Shown in pieces: positions 32,201 through 47,000 of a stretch of 64,000 bases of DNA. The DNA comes from Heloderma charlesbogerti. Its lineage: Eukaryota; Chordata; Lepidosauria; Squamata; Helodermatidae. The stretch lies in assembly GCA_026122225.1 (NCBI GenBank), contig JANEZZ010002061.1:744001-808000 (forward strand). Direction: 5' to 3'. Within the stretch, counting starts at the first letter, position 1. The number at the start of each line of letters is the position of its first letter. The notes below the pieces were generated by a model. The model saw nothing but the letters and a program-made list of their open reading frames with translations. It was not told where the DNA came from and searched no databases. The translations under genes and the position numbers were made by a program.

Positions 32201-35200
32201 TAAAAGTTTTCACATACTCCTGAAGATCTCCTTTTATTTTTTTTATTTATTTGTGACACTTCTATACCACGAAATATAATAAAACGCCTCAGTGGTTCAC
32301 AATAAATATTAAAATCACATTTAAAATACAACAATAAAACACAATATTTAAACACTTCAGTTACAATAAAAGCAATTTAAGTAGCAGTAAAATGGAGCAG
32401 CATGGTTAATTTAGTTACAGCCCGGGGAAGGCCTCAGTGAACATGTGTGTTTCAGGAGGTGTTTAAAAGATACCACATTTTCTACCTCCTGAACTGCACA
32501 AGGGAGTGTTTTCCAATGGGTGGGTACCACTACTGAGAAGGCCCACTGTTGGGGTATGGCATGGCGACATTCCGTTAGTTTCAGAATGACCCACAAAGCC
32601 TCCTCTGATTATCTTAAAGGGGATGTATAAGGGAAAGCGGTCTGCTAGGTATCCTGGTCCCAGGCTTTCCCCTGAAACACACAGAAATACATACGAAGTT
32701 TCATGTGAACTTTAAAAAAAAATATCCTCAGTGTTTGAGACAAGCCAGAGTAAAGATGGGAAACATTCTCAAAGTTCAGGATGAACTTGAATTTAAGAGT
32801 GGAAAAATGAGAAATGGACAGATTCATCCGTCCCTGGCTGGCTGTGGAATGCCAGTAGTTGTGGGACTTTTTTCTGTCTAAACATGTAAAGGATTAGGCA
32901 ACAAAGATGATCAGAGGACTGGAAACAAAGCCCTATGAAGAGAGACTGAAAGAACTGGGCATGTTTAGCCTTGAGAAGAGAAGACCGAGGGGAGATATGA
33001 TAGCACTCTTCAAGTACTTGAAAGCTTGTCACAGAGAGGAAGGCCAGCATCTCTTCTCGATCATCCCGGAGTGCAGGACACGGAAGAATGGGCTCAAGTG
33101 ACAGGAAGCCAGATTCCAGCTGAACATCAGGAAAAACTTCCTGACTGTTAGAGCAATATGACAATGGAACCAATTACCTAGGGAGGTAGTGGGCTCTCCC
33201 ACACTGGTGGTGTTCAAGACGAGGCTGGACAGCCATCTGTCAGGGATGCTGTGACTTGGATTCCTGCATTGAGCAGGGGGTTGGACTCGATGGCCTTGTA
33301 GGCCCCTTCCAACCCTACTATTCTATGATTCTATGATTGCACTCTAAGGTTGCAATCTTACTGGATCTGCCCTTGATACTCTTAAACCTCTGAACTGCGA
33401 ATATCCAAAGCAGAGTGGGAGGTGTCACTCCTGCTCTGTGATTTAGCTAGACAGACATTGTCATCCGTCTAGGTGAGGTGTTGGGGAGGGGGAAGGAGAG
33501 AGGCTAGGGATAGCTTGTATCTCCGCTTCCCCAGGCCCCTCCCCTCCCCACCATCAGTGCACCCTCGTTCCCTCCTCTCCAAGCCCCGCTTCTGCGAACT
33601 CATAGAGGCAGCTGGTGTGTTTCTTTCTCCCCATGCTGGCTGTGAGGGGGTGGGAAGCTTGGAGTGCTGTCTCCAGCCTCGGATCCAGGAATCTGAGAAA
33701 TCCTGTGGCCCCCACATGTTGCCTAGAGGCCATAGGATTGCTTTCTAAGTTGCAGTAAGCTGACTTCAACAAATACAGTGTATGAACACAGGCCACGCCC
33801 AAGCCAGCCTGTTGTTCTCACCCTTGTGAGAAAGCAAGTTACTATTATGTGCTGCTTTTGGGCCAAGCATCGTTCTGCTCATGCATGTGCTCCACATTTC
33901 TTTTGCACAGGATGTTTAACGCAGGCCACTTCCCTTGAAATGGCCAGTTGCTCCCAGGACACATGGTAAGAATCTAGTGGACAGGTGGCAACCATCTCTT
34001 TTGTTGCATAAGCAACATTTTCTCTCTGGTGCGGCAGGTTTGGCCGGAAGCGCATGCTCCTGGTGTCGTATGTCTGCACCCTGGTCTTTGGAATCGCGAG
34101 TTCTGCTTCAGTTACATACAGTATGCTGGTGGTCACACGGACCCTGACAGGGATGGCCATCTGTGGCCTCTCCCTCATCGTGGTGCCTCTGGGTAAGTGC
34201 CACAGCCTTTCTATCTAGGCCATTCAATCCTTAAAAGCAATCTGGTTTAGGAGCAGTGCAAAGGTCAGCTGCTGCAGGACGCGGCGCTGTGAGTTCCAGG
34301 TTTTTCAAGGCCCTTGGGCAAGACGCATTCAGTGGGCCCCATCCCTCCGCGGCTCTACCTTCTCACCAGCTGCTGTTGCTCCTCCTCCTCTTCCTCATCA
34401 TTGCTACCCCTTGCTTGCTTGACAGGCAGAGAGCCAGTGGGCAAGTAGGCAGCGGCATCTCCTCCTCACCACCACTGTTGGTTGGGCCAGAGTGAGGAGC
34501 AGGTCAATGAGCAGATTGCAACGGTGAAGAGGAGGAGGAACTTCAGGGGACTCTTCTCAGTGGGCCCCTGCTGGGGTGTGGGCCCTCAGCAGGGGCCCAG
34601 CCATGCCTACCCTTGATGCCAGCCCTGGTAGGGGATGCTTAGATGAAGCCATGTCAAGGGTGTGTCTGACATTTAACGTACCACAGGATTGTTTCTTACG
34701 GAAGTCACAGTGTTGTTGTTGGTGTGCGCATGCGTGTGCGCATGCGTGTGCTTGCTGAGCTCTGCTTCTATGTTCCAGGCATGGAATGGGTGGACATCCA
34801 GCACCGTACAGTATCTGGGATCATGACCAGCATCTTCTGGAGTTTCGGAAATATGCTTCTCGCTCTGATCGCCTACCTGGTGCGGGACTGGTGTTGGCTG
34901 CTGCTGGCTGTCACTCTGCCCTGTGCAGTGGGCATTGTCTCTATGTGGTGGGTGATAGTGACAGCGCATGCTTGTGTGTTATAGGGAGAGCATCTTCACA
35001 GAACCATCTTGGATGCAGTGGCGGCTGGTTGTGAATCTGCTCTGGGTTTCAGTCAGAACTCTAAAGGAGCTATTCAAAATGCTGAACCTATTTTGGGATA
35101 GGGTTCAATCCAAAATGGGTTCAGCACCTTGGACACCTCCTTTAGAGTTCTGACTGGTTCTGACTGAAATCCAGAGCAGATTCAGTGACCCACTGAAATA

Positions 35201-37960
35201 GGAGCCACCATCCACCACTGCTCAGATGTGAGGAAATAGACAGCTTGCAATGGGTTCTGGCCATATCATCCTATAATGAAATGGACATTTATTTAAACAC
35301 ATTTAGTTGAACGCCTCATAAAATAAATGTCTCTAGACATTTTACAACAACAACAACAACCACATAATCATAATAATAATGCAATAAAATAAACAATATA
35401 AAACTAATAAATGTGCCAACACAGCAAAAATACAAAATCAGTTATAGGAGGCAAAACCACGTTTACAGAACGAGGGGACACTTGAAGAATAGTTTCTGTA
35501 GGTTATCTTAAAATATGGGCAGGTACTTATCTCCAGCTACCTCCAGTACCACAGGCAGTAAGCCTATTTACACCAGTTGCTGGGGAACATGGGCAGGAGG
35601 GTGCTGTTGCACTCATACCCTGCTTGTGGGCTTCCCATGGGCAGCTGGTTGGCCACTGTGTGAACAGAATGCTGGACGAGATGGACCCTTGGTCTGATCC
35701 AGCAGGGATCTTCTGTTATGAGAGGGGGTATTCCCTTAGGTACTGAGATACCGAGCCATATAGAGGTTCGCAAGTCAAAACAAGCATGAGAATCCATGGC
35801 AAACGAAGTTTAACCTGGATTTAGGAGAGTCCAATAGCAAAGAAAGGATTCACCATCACGTTTTGAGTGAGGTGACTTTAAAATGCCAGTTTGCAGACTG
35901 CTAACCTCATCCAGCCTTATTTGTGAAGAAAATTAATGCCTGTGTGATTTATTGAGGGACAAGAAATGATCCTTTCTCCCTGAACAACAGTACGCAACAG
36001 CATCTGAGGGAACCAAGGATGTCAAGGGGCATCACCGGAGGGCAAACTCTTTGGCTTGCATCCTGCATCCAGGAGAAGACCAGGGAACTCAGCACACATT
36101 AAGAGAACTGCATTAATCATTGTCCAGCATGTTTGATATAAACTAGAATTAGTGATCCAGCAATTTGTGCACAAAGTGGATCTCACACCGTCTGGCTTCT
36201 TATATAAATGATGCCACAATAATGGTTTACCAAGAGCAATATAGATGACAGGTTGCCCTAGAACCTGGGTTACAGGTAGGAAGTTCAGTTTGCATGATCA
36301 CCACAGCCTACTGTGGCTTAAAGAGGCCACGGAGGGTTGTGGTGCATGGTGGTGGCCACTGTGAATATTCAAGCCATGGCAGGTGGTTGCCGCAGCTTAT
36401 GGTGACGTGTGAACCAGGTTGTTGCCATGGTTAACAAACCACCCACATCCCATGGGGATACTTTTGGATGTGGGCAGTTTATTAACCATGGCAAAAAAAC
36501 AAACCCTGCGCCGGGTCCACGTGTCACGATGAGCCACTGCGCCCGCCTGGGATGGCTTGAGTATTCACTCTCTCATAATGCTAGAACCCAGTGGGGTCCT
36601 TCCATGAAGCTGATTGGTGGGAGATTCAGGACAGATCAAAGGAAGGGCTTCTTCACACAGCACACAATTAAATTATGGAATTTGCTACCACAAGATGCAG
36701 TGATGGCCACCAATCTGGATGGCTTTCAAAGGAGGTTAGACAAATTCCTGAAGGAGAAGGCTGTCAATGGCTACTAGTCCTGATGGCTCTGTGCTACCTC
36801 CAGTACCTGAGGCGGTATGCCTATGTACACCAGTGGCTGGGGAACATGGGAGGGAGGGTGCCACCAGCACGTACTGCAACCCACCGTGGCTTAATGAAAG
36901 CCATGGTGGCCTGAGGCGATCATGCAAAACCTTCACTTTTCTACAGCAAAAAGGGCTTCAAGAAATGTTCTGTTACTAGAATTTATAAACCTACAATTTT
37001 AATCTCCTTCCATGCTACATACATATTTTAACCCTGTCTTGGCTTTTTGGGACACGTACAATGTTCTGGATGTTGTCTGGGCCAAAGGACATGCTACATG
37101 CAAATGTATGTAGCCTTCTCGAACTTTGGTGTGTTTTTTTGGAATGAAAAGCAGACTTGGGAGGCTGCAACATTAAAGCAGGGATGACAGACAAGGAGGG
37201 GTGCTTGACGTTTTCCGCACGGGCTGGTTTTCTGTTTAAAATTGCCCCTGCCCCCACTTGTATTTCCCTTGCAGGAGAAAATGCAGCTGGAGGGCCTTCT
37301 GAGCAGATAAATATCACCAAGAGGGAAACAGTTAAACACTCATCCCCACCCACCATTCCTGTCTCAAGATCTCAGCTCCCACAGTTTCTTTAAAGTAGTC
37401 AGTAGCATCTGCATTTACCATGTACTTTGGTCCTCATAAATATGTCCTTAGCAGTGGGACTCTTGGGAAACATATCCTGTGATTCAAGGTATTTTCACGT
37501 GATCAAGCAAAGCATCTGCAAACACATTTTCTGCTTTGTGATTATAGCCAGTGGTATAGTGGAGTTAGGGCTCACAGACTGCAACACTAGGATGTTTTTA
37601 TTAGCTGGGATGTTGACATCATCTGCCACCCCATCTCAGAATTTGCTGTTCCTCTGAACTTAGCTATAATCCTCACAGTAGCTGAGGTGGGGTGGGGATA
37701 ATTTTCCCCAACAACAATATATTGTTCCCTGCTGTAATGTAAAGTATTTTGGGGTGGCTTGGTCTTGAATGGCAATTAAGACCCTCTTGCTTGACAAAAG
37801 GCCTGCTTTTGCTGGTGATAAAACTGCTAGAACTGGTTTCTTGATATTGATCAACTGGGAATGTCTGTCACTGGGAAATCTGGTTCTTTTTTGCCTTGAC
37901 GGAGATCTGCATATCTGTGAGCTAAGCTACAGGCTTTCCCCCCAACTCAGGGAACTTTTC

Positions 37961-38010
<50 letters not shown>

Positions 38011-41000
38011 TCCACAATTTGTGCAAATTATGGCCGAATTTCTGCAAATTATGCAAATTCTGCCAGAATTTGAGTAATTTGTGCTAGTTTGGCCACAATT
38101 TGTGCAAATTTGGCCATAATTTGAGCAAATTGCTTAGAAACGTGTGCAAATTGCAGAACCTTCCAAATCATTTTTTTAAATGTGCAAAATCCCCAGAAAA
38201 TCTGCAAACTAGCCCAAGTCCCTGCAGATTGAGTTATTGATACATAACTGTTAGGTAAACACTGCTGAGTGGGGTAGGGGCGAGGCCTGCTTTCTGTCGC
38301 TCTTCAACAGGTGGCTCTCAGAGTCTGCCAGATGGTTGTTGGCCAAAGGGAAGCTAAAGCAAGCGCACAGACAGTTGCAACGGTGTGCCAAAATGAATGG
38401 GAGAAAGGAGTTTGCTACCAAGATAAATGCTGAGGTGAGTCGAAGCATCAGGGTCTAGGAACAAAGAGACAGTCATGATCTGATTACCCACCCCCTCACT
38501 GCCCAGAAAATGCCACTGACGGCCACAATGAGTAACAATCCAGGCGCACTGGGCCCAGCTTTGGATACTGCAAACGTAGATTCAGCCAGCCAGAACTTGG
38601 GCTGCGGCTGGGAGCTCCACTTCCCTGGCATTTCCCCCACCCTCACTCATTTTCCCCACCCTCACACCCTGTCTCGAGGCAGAGCAAGGCTGCTGCCTTA
38701 GGTGGCAGATGGTGGGAAGCAGGGGTGGCAGTGAGGTGCTGGAGGACAGAGGCGTGTGCACCATCTGGCCTGCTGCCTACAGGTGTGCTGGAGGATGTTG
38801 TCCCGTTGCCAGTATTGAAGTACGACGCGACCACCAGTGCAGTCAGCTTCTGCATGGGGCAGTGGAGGCCACTGGCTCTGATGCCATGGGGCAGTTTTGT
38901 CATTTCCGGCTGCTCCACAACATTTTTCTGGGGAAGACACAATCCACCGTTTCTCTACATGTCGCTGCTCGTTCAAGAGAACTGCAGCATGTAAACCCAG
39001 GGTGGCCATGTGTCATACCTCACAGAGGATGACCAGGGGATGCTGGTGGCTCCTGTTTCAGTGGGGTGGAGATTCCATTCTGGGTTTTAGTTATAGCCAG
39101 GCAGAAGGCTAAAGGAGCTAGCCAAGGTGTTGGACCCATTTTGAGGATAGGGCTCAGGACCTTGGATAGCTCCTTTAGACTTCTGGCTGGTTGTAACTAA
39201 AACACAGAATGGACTCTCCATCCCACTGAAATTGGAGCCTCCAGCCTCCCCTGCAGAGGACTATCCTCTATTTGAAGGGCTCCAAGTCCAGTCCAAGTCC
39301 ATTTTAAGAACCCTAAGAATGAGGGGAGCAGCAGGGGCCTTGAAGTTGCCCATCAACAGCTAGCAGCTGGACAGCAGACTGAGTGGGCACCAGTGGAGGC
39401 TGGTGGCTCCGATGTCAGTGGGGTGGTGAATCTGCTTTGGGTTGCAGTCAGAACCAGTCAAAACTCTAAAGGAGCTCTCCAAGGTGCTTCTGCTTCTCCA
39501 CCAGCCTCCACTGGCAGGCACACAGGTCACCTGGTCACAGTAACATCCACGCTATGGTGAGATATGCTGTATTCTTATTTAAACTCTAGCAATTCTTTTA
39601 GAATTCCACATCGATGCATATAAATCAGCACATTCAGACGCATGCCCTCTTCTGGAGCGATGCGAGTGGCCACCCTGAAGCCCAGCTTCTCTTCCTCAGG
39701 TTTTGAGCAAGACAGCGGCAGCAGTCGCACAGAGGTCTGGTGGGAATTATTCCTACATCACCCTTTTCCGAACGTCGATGCTGAGAAAGATCTCCTTTTG
39801 CATGGGGGCTGTGTGGTGAGCCACATCTCTCTTCTTTCCCCCATTCATGAGCTTCTGCCCTATATGGGCCTGACTCTGGGTTCCTCTGCACGGGGCTGTT
39901 GAACCCTTTTCAGCCCCAAATGGCCAAAATGCCATTTTGGAGACGCTCTTCACCCATTCCAGGGATGGGTGAAGCCGATGGCAACAGGGGCAGGGGCAGA
40001 AATGACGGGATATTGTAGTTTAAAGCTCCTACTGTCAGCCACTAAGCCTTGGGAGACACATTTCAACCTTTTAGAATGGGGGGAAACTGCACAAAAGACA
40101 GGACACCACCAAATGATAGGTCATCAGGGAAAGGGGGTGGGGCTAGGAGATGGGGGTGGGGCCCTCTAGGGAACCCTAGAGGGCCGGATTAAGACCCCAG
40201 GCAGGCTGGATTGGGCTCAAGGGCTAAGGTTCTGAACCACTGCTCAGTCCCGTTTCCAGGTTTTGGAGAGCCCTTGGCCAAGGCTGCCTGAATGGGCGGC
40301 CTCCCTCAGTGAGCCTGCCTTCTCACTGCCATTGTCACCTGCTGCTATTGCTCTTCACCCTCTTTCTTGTCATTGCCACCCCTTGCTTGACAGGCAGAGA
40401 GCCAGTGAGCAAGCAGGCCGTGGCATCTCCTGCTCCTCCTTCTCACCACCACCGTTGTCTGGGCCAGAGCGAGGGGCAGGTGAACAAGCAGGTAGTGGAG
40501 GCTGGTGGCTCCGATGTCAGTGGGGCAGTGAATCCACTCTGGGTTTCACTCAGAACTCTAAAGGAGCTGTCCAAGGCGCTGAACCTAATTTGGGGGGTTC
40601 CACACCTTGGAGAGCTCCTTTAGAGCTCTGGCTGGTTTTGACTGAAACCCAGAGCGGATTCACTGCCTCATGACATCGGAACCACCATCCTCCACTGCAA
40701 GCGGGTTGCAATGGTGAAGAGGAGGAGCAACTCCAGGGACCCCCTGCTAGGGTGTGGGCTTTTGGCAGGTGCCCAACCATGGTTATCCTTGATGCTGGCC
40801 CTTGTGCTGCCGCTGTTTTATCTCCCTCCCTTTCAGGTTTGGGGTGGCCTTTTCCTACTATGGCATGAGCATGAACATCACTGGCTTTGGCCTGGGAATG
40901 TACATGACCCAGTTTGTCTTTGGGATCATTGAGATTCCTGCCAAGGTCATTGTGTTTGTGGTGGTGAATCGATTTGGACGAAGGCAGAGCCAGGCCTGGT

Positions 41001-44000
41001 CCCTCATCCTAACGGGGTTATGTATAGGGGCAAACATTGTCATCCCAGCATGTAAGTAGCTTCAATTTATTTTGTATATAAATATCTATAGATCTACCTG
41101 GTTTGCTCATCTTTTTCTGAAAGAATGTTGTTACCCACAAAAGAAAATTAATGCAAATAAGCTTTCATTCAGTAAAAGGATATAAGGAGCTACTTTACAC
41201 TGAGTCAGACCCTTGGTCCATCTAGCCCAGTACTGTCAACACTGACTGGCAGCGGCTCCCCAAAATTTCAGGCCAGGGACTTTCCCAGACCTACCTGGAG
41301 ATGCCGGGGATCGAACCTGGGACCTTCTGCATGCAAGTGCTCTACCACTGAGCTACGGTCCCTCCCATCTAGCCTAGCAATGGTTCCTTTGATTGGAAGC
41401 ACCACTCCAAGGTCCCAGTCGTAGATTTTTCTTTCCCTGAACCCTGCCATTTGAGATTCATTAAGCAGAATGGCTGGCATTGAACCTGGGACCTTGTGCA
41501 TGCAAAGCATATCTTTTCCTACAGGGATGTGATTTATTTATTTCAGGGCCAGAACCAGAGGTTGGCATCATCGGGCCCCTGCCAAGGCCTATCCCGATAG
41601 GGGTCCCACTGCCAATCACTGGAAGTGCCTGGCCCTGCTGTTCCTACTCTTCTTCACTGTTTCTGCTTGTTCACCTGCCCTCAGCAAGCAGGCAAGTGAT
41701 GAGAAAAACAGGAAAGATCAGTAACCTCAGCACATGTTGTCCTCTCACTCTCTGGAGGGTGATGTGGCCCAGAGAGGAAGCAGTAAGCCAATGGGTATGG
41801 CAACACTGGTGAGGATATTTGGAGGATAATGTTATCCATGGCTACTAGTCACGACATCTATATATTCCCTCCAGTATCAGAGACAGTGTGCCTCTTAATA
41901 CCACTTTCTGGGGGAAATGAGCAGGAGGGTGCTGTTGTGCTCATGTCCTGCTTGTGGGCTTCCCATGGGTATCTGGTTGGCCACTGTGGGAAACAGAATT
42001 CTGGACTAGATCAGCCTTTGGTTTGATCCAGCAGAGCTCTTTTTACATTCCTTTGATGATGATGAGGAGAGCGGCATCCTCAGGGAGGTGCCAACACAGA
42101 GCGTCTTGGCTGAGGGCTTCCCAAAACCTGGAACCAGCCCTGATATATTTAGTTACTACATTTATATGCTGCCCAATAACAACATTATCCAGGTGGCTTA
42201 CAGACAATGGGTTGTTTTTAGTGGCTTGTATCCAAGTCAAACGCAAGTCCCGTCTATTTTAATGGGTCTACCCTAAGTAGGACCAGCATTGGAGACTAGA
42301 TCTTTATTCTTATGACTTTGATTTTGGCAATTGTCAGGTATAAAATATAAACTCTCAAACATGAAATCTCATAAGCTGTATGTTTTTTTCTTATCATTTT
42401 AATAAGATTATTAAAGATTTATAAAGTTTATTAATATTATTGTTAGCATTTTATTTCTTAGTGGGAAGTATCCAGTACTGCTGCTGTGCTCCCACTGCTT
42501 CCGTTGCACTTGCAGGACTCACTGTGAGTGCAACAGGAACTCCAGAAATGAGCAGGAAGGCTCATTTCTGGAATTGGACCAGTCCGTGGAACTTCCTTCT
42601 GCAAGCTCTGCTGGCCTGCCCCATTCCAGAAACAACTGTTTCCACTTGTTTCTAATTGTGCAGAATCTGTTAGCTTCCTATTGTGAGTCCTGTGAGCAGG
42701 CAGGCAGAATTGGATACTGCCCATTATTTTTATTTTGACAATGGTCAGATACAAAATATGAAACTTCAAACATGAACTCTCCTAAGCTGTCAACGCAGCC
42801 AAATACTAAACACTGCTGCATTCCATTTATCAAATAATGTCGGATAAAACATTACAAAATGAAAACAGAAAAGGACACATATAGGAAGTAGAAAGAAGGC
42901 CAAGCAACAAAGGAAGAGTACAGGCAGGTAGCACAGAATGGCAGGGATGGTGTCAGGAAGGCTAAAGCTGAGAACGAGCTGAGGTTAGTGAGGGATGCTA
43001 AAAGCAACAAAAAGGCTTTCTTCAGCTATGTGCATAGTAAAAGACAGAGGAGAGAAATGGTGGTTCAGCTATTAAATAAGGATGGAAAAATGATAACAGA
43101 GGACAAAGAAAAGGCAGAGGTGCTCAATTCCTACTTTGGCTCAGTCTTCTCCCCAAAGAGGGTCTATGACCCCACTGGCAAAGGCGAAGTACAGGCCAAA
43201 GGGGCAGGATTGCAGCTTGAGATAGATAGCCATATGGTCAAGGAACACCTAATTACTTTGAATGAGATCTCCAGGGCCAGATGAACTGCATCCTAGAGTA
43301 ATGAAGGAACTGGCAGAAGAACTCTCAGAACTGCTGTCTATTCTCTTTGAGAAATCATGGAGGACGGGTGAAGTGCCAGATGATTGGAGGAGGGCTAATG
43401 TTGTCCCTATCTTCAAAAAGGGTAAAAAGGAGGAACCTGGGAACTACAGACCAGTCAGTCTGACATCAATCCCTGGGAAAATTCTGGAGCAGATGATAAA
43501 GCAATCTATCTGGAAGCACCTTGAAAACAATGCAGTGATTACTCGAAGCCAACATGGATTTAACAAATCCTGCCAGATGAATCTGATCTCATTTTTTGAT
43601 CAAGTAACCTCCCTTGTGGACTGTGGGAATGCTGTAGACATAATATACCTTGACTACAGCAAAGCTTTTGACAAAGTGCCCCATGATATCCCGATGAGCA
43701 AACTAGCTCAAAGGGGACTAGATGAAACAATGATCCGGTGGATCCACAGTTGGCTACAGAATCAGACTCAAAGAGTGCTTATCAATGGGACTTTCTCAAA
43801 CTGGGGAGACGTAATGAGTTGGGTACCACAGGGCTCAGTCCTGGGCCCAGTGCTCTTCAACATTTTTATTAATGACTTGGAGGAGGAGGTGCAGGGAATG
43901 CTGATCACATTTGCAGATGACACAAAACTGGGCGGGATAGCTAATATTTTGGAAGACAGAAACAAAATTCAAAGTGATCTTGATAGACTGAAGCGCTGGG

Positions 44001-47000
44001 CAGAAAACAATAGAATGACATTTAATAGGGAGAAATGCCATGTTCTGCACCTAGGAAAAAGAAACCAAATGCACAGTTACAAGATGGGGGATATGTGGCT
44101 CAACAACACTACAAGGGAGAAGGATCTGGGAATTGCTGTCGATCACAAGCTGAATATGAGCCAACAATGTGATGTGACTGCAAAAAAGGCCAATGCTATT
44201 TTGGGCTGCATTAATAGAAGCATAGCTTCCAAATTCAGAGAAGTACTAGTTCCCCTCTACTCAGCACTGGTTAGGCCTCATCTAGAGTACTGTGTCCAGT
44301 TCTAGGCACCACACTTTAAGAAGGATGCAGACAAACTGGAGAGGGTTCAGAGAAGGGCAAAGAAGATGATCAGGGGACTGGAAACAAAGCCCTCTGAGGA
44401 GAGACTGAAAGAACTGGGCATGTTTAGCCTTGAGAAGAGAAGACTGAGGGAAGATATGATAGCACTCTTCAAGTACTTGAAAGGCTGTCAGAGAGAGGAA
44501 GGCCAGGATCTCTTCTTGATCATCCCAGGGTGCAGGACACGGAAGAATGGGCTCAAGTGACAGGAAGCCAGATTCCGGCTGAACATCAGGAAAAACTTCC
44601 TGACTGTTAGAGCAACACGACAATGGAACCCATTCCCTAGGGAGGTGGTGGGCTCTCCCACACTGGAGACGTTTAAGACGAGGCTGGACAGCCATCTGTC
44701 AGGGATGCTGTGACTTGGATTCCTGCACTGAGCAGGGGGTTGGACGCGATGGCCTTGTAGGCCTCTTCCAACCCTACTATTCTATGATTCTATGATTCTA
44801 AAACCCTTTGCATATCAGCGACCAAATGCAATCAAATGCTAAATAGTACTACACAGCCATGTCCTGTCAAATATTACCAAATGTCATCAATCAAATATTG
44901 AACTGAGGTGTCACTGGGCATCACATAGTGGTATCAAATATTTAGTGACTATTCAGCAAATGTTCAGAGAATATATTTAGCATCAAAATTCACAGTGGAG
45001 AATTTTGGGGAGCAAATTTCTGTCAGGCTCTAGAAATTGGTCACATTGATCATTTGAATTCAATTAATCCAAATGCCAATTAACATTAATGCCAATTTAA
45101 CAAATCGGACAAAAATAGTCAATTGCTAGATCAGTATTTATTTAAATCAGATGTTTAAAAAAAATCTAGACATGTGCAGCTATTGATATTTGAATGTTTG
45201 TCCAAGAGAGTTCTTAATAAAATAGGATGAATTTCATTCCACCTTTGCTGGGAAGGACACCCACCTTATTGCTCATCCTCAAACTCATGTCCCTGGTGGA
45301 TCATTATCAGGTCAGATCAAAATAATATTTGCGTCACTTAGGTGAGAGTTTACAAGAAAATGCCTGACATTTTTCTGATTCAGTTCTCTTATTGCCAAGT
45401 TTCATGCCTTGCTGCACATGATCTGAGTGAGTAAGATGTGTCTAGCCATGGCTTTTCCAGCTGCAGCCAACCTTTTTCCTTTCCTTCCAGAGCTCACTGT
45501 ATGGCCAAGTTGGGTTTGTGGTTACAAGGCTCCCTGGCCTAGTCAGGAGATCCAGGTTCTGGTCCCCACTCGGCCATGGAAGCTCGCTGGGTGACTTTGG
45601 GCCAGTCACTTTGGGCTCAGCCCAACCTACCTCACAGGGTTGTTGTTGTGAGGATAAAATGGAGAGGAGGAGGATTATGTATGCCGCCTTGGATTCCTTG
45701 AGGAAAAAAGGAGGGATATAAATGAAATAAATAAATAAATAATAAACAACCTGGTGTCCTCCAGAAGTTTTGGACTTGAACTCCCATCAGCCTCAGCCAG
45801 GATGGCCAATAGTTAGGAGTGCTGGGAGCTGTAGTCCCAAACATTTAGAGGGCACCAGGTTGAAGCAGTCTGTTCTACACTGAAGCCAAATCCCCTTGCT
45901 GAATCAGGTTCTAGGCATGTAAAAGGGGGACAAATGGGACTAAAACAAAACCGAACAACCACACCCAACCCCCAGTTCCCGAAGCTGCTTGTTTAGCAAA
46001 CATTTTGGACTGGACTGATCTGCATGAGCAGCCCCTGGCAAATGATTGGCATTGATCGGTTGCGACAGTACTAAATCTTGAGGGTGGGAGGACTAAACCT
46101 ATGCTCCACATCCCTCCGAGCAGGTGAGGAGTATCGGGGTCAGGTCACAGTTGCTTGGAGAGGAGTCCTCTTATTGACACAAAAGAAGCAGTGTGTGAAC
46201 CTGTGCTTCCCAGGATCCTTTGCAACACCATAGGCAGTCTGTGCAACAAAGGCACTGCAAACATATTTTGAGCTGGCCATGATTAATCCTGTTAATGTTG
46301 GTGACGCACAGAGGCTGGTATGGCACCCTGCTTATGTGTAGGGATGTATGGACTGGGAATCAGACACTTTCCCTGTAGCACAGCTGACTGGGGACAATGG
46401 GACTTGTAGTCCAACAACATCTGGGGATAACCAAGATCAAGACTGCAGCCTGTTTCACTCTCCCTGCTTCTCTTCCCAGCACTGGGGACACTGCGCTCAG
46501 TGGTTGCCATCATGGGCAAAGGATTCTCTGAAGCAGCTTTCACCATGGTCTTCTTGTACACCTCAGAACTCTATCCTACTGTCCTCAGGTAAGAGGGGCA
46601 TCCCTTTGAGCTGATAAGGAACTCAGCTGATATGAACAGGTATCTTGTAGCTCACTGTGGTGGAGTGCTGGGCAAAGTTGACTTTGGGTCTGTCCAGTTC
46701 TTTTTATGTTTGTTCCACTGTCCTTGATTCTAGCCTCCCTTTCCCCAACCTGGCACCATCCAGATGTGTTTGCTGGCTGGGAATTATGGGAGTTGCCAGT
46801 CCAATACATTTGGAGAGCACCAGGCTGGGGTTACACTATTCTAGCCTGGATTACCCCAAATAAATACATTCGAAGAATTTGTTTTTCTACAACACTTACT
46901 AAAACTTTGGGCTGTGATGCTGAATCGATTGACTAGTTAGATTCAAGCCACCTTATGCATCATTTTCTTGGTGGAAAGGTGGGGTACAAATCAAATATAG

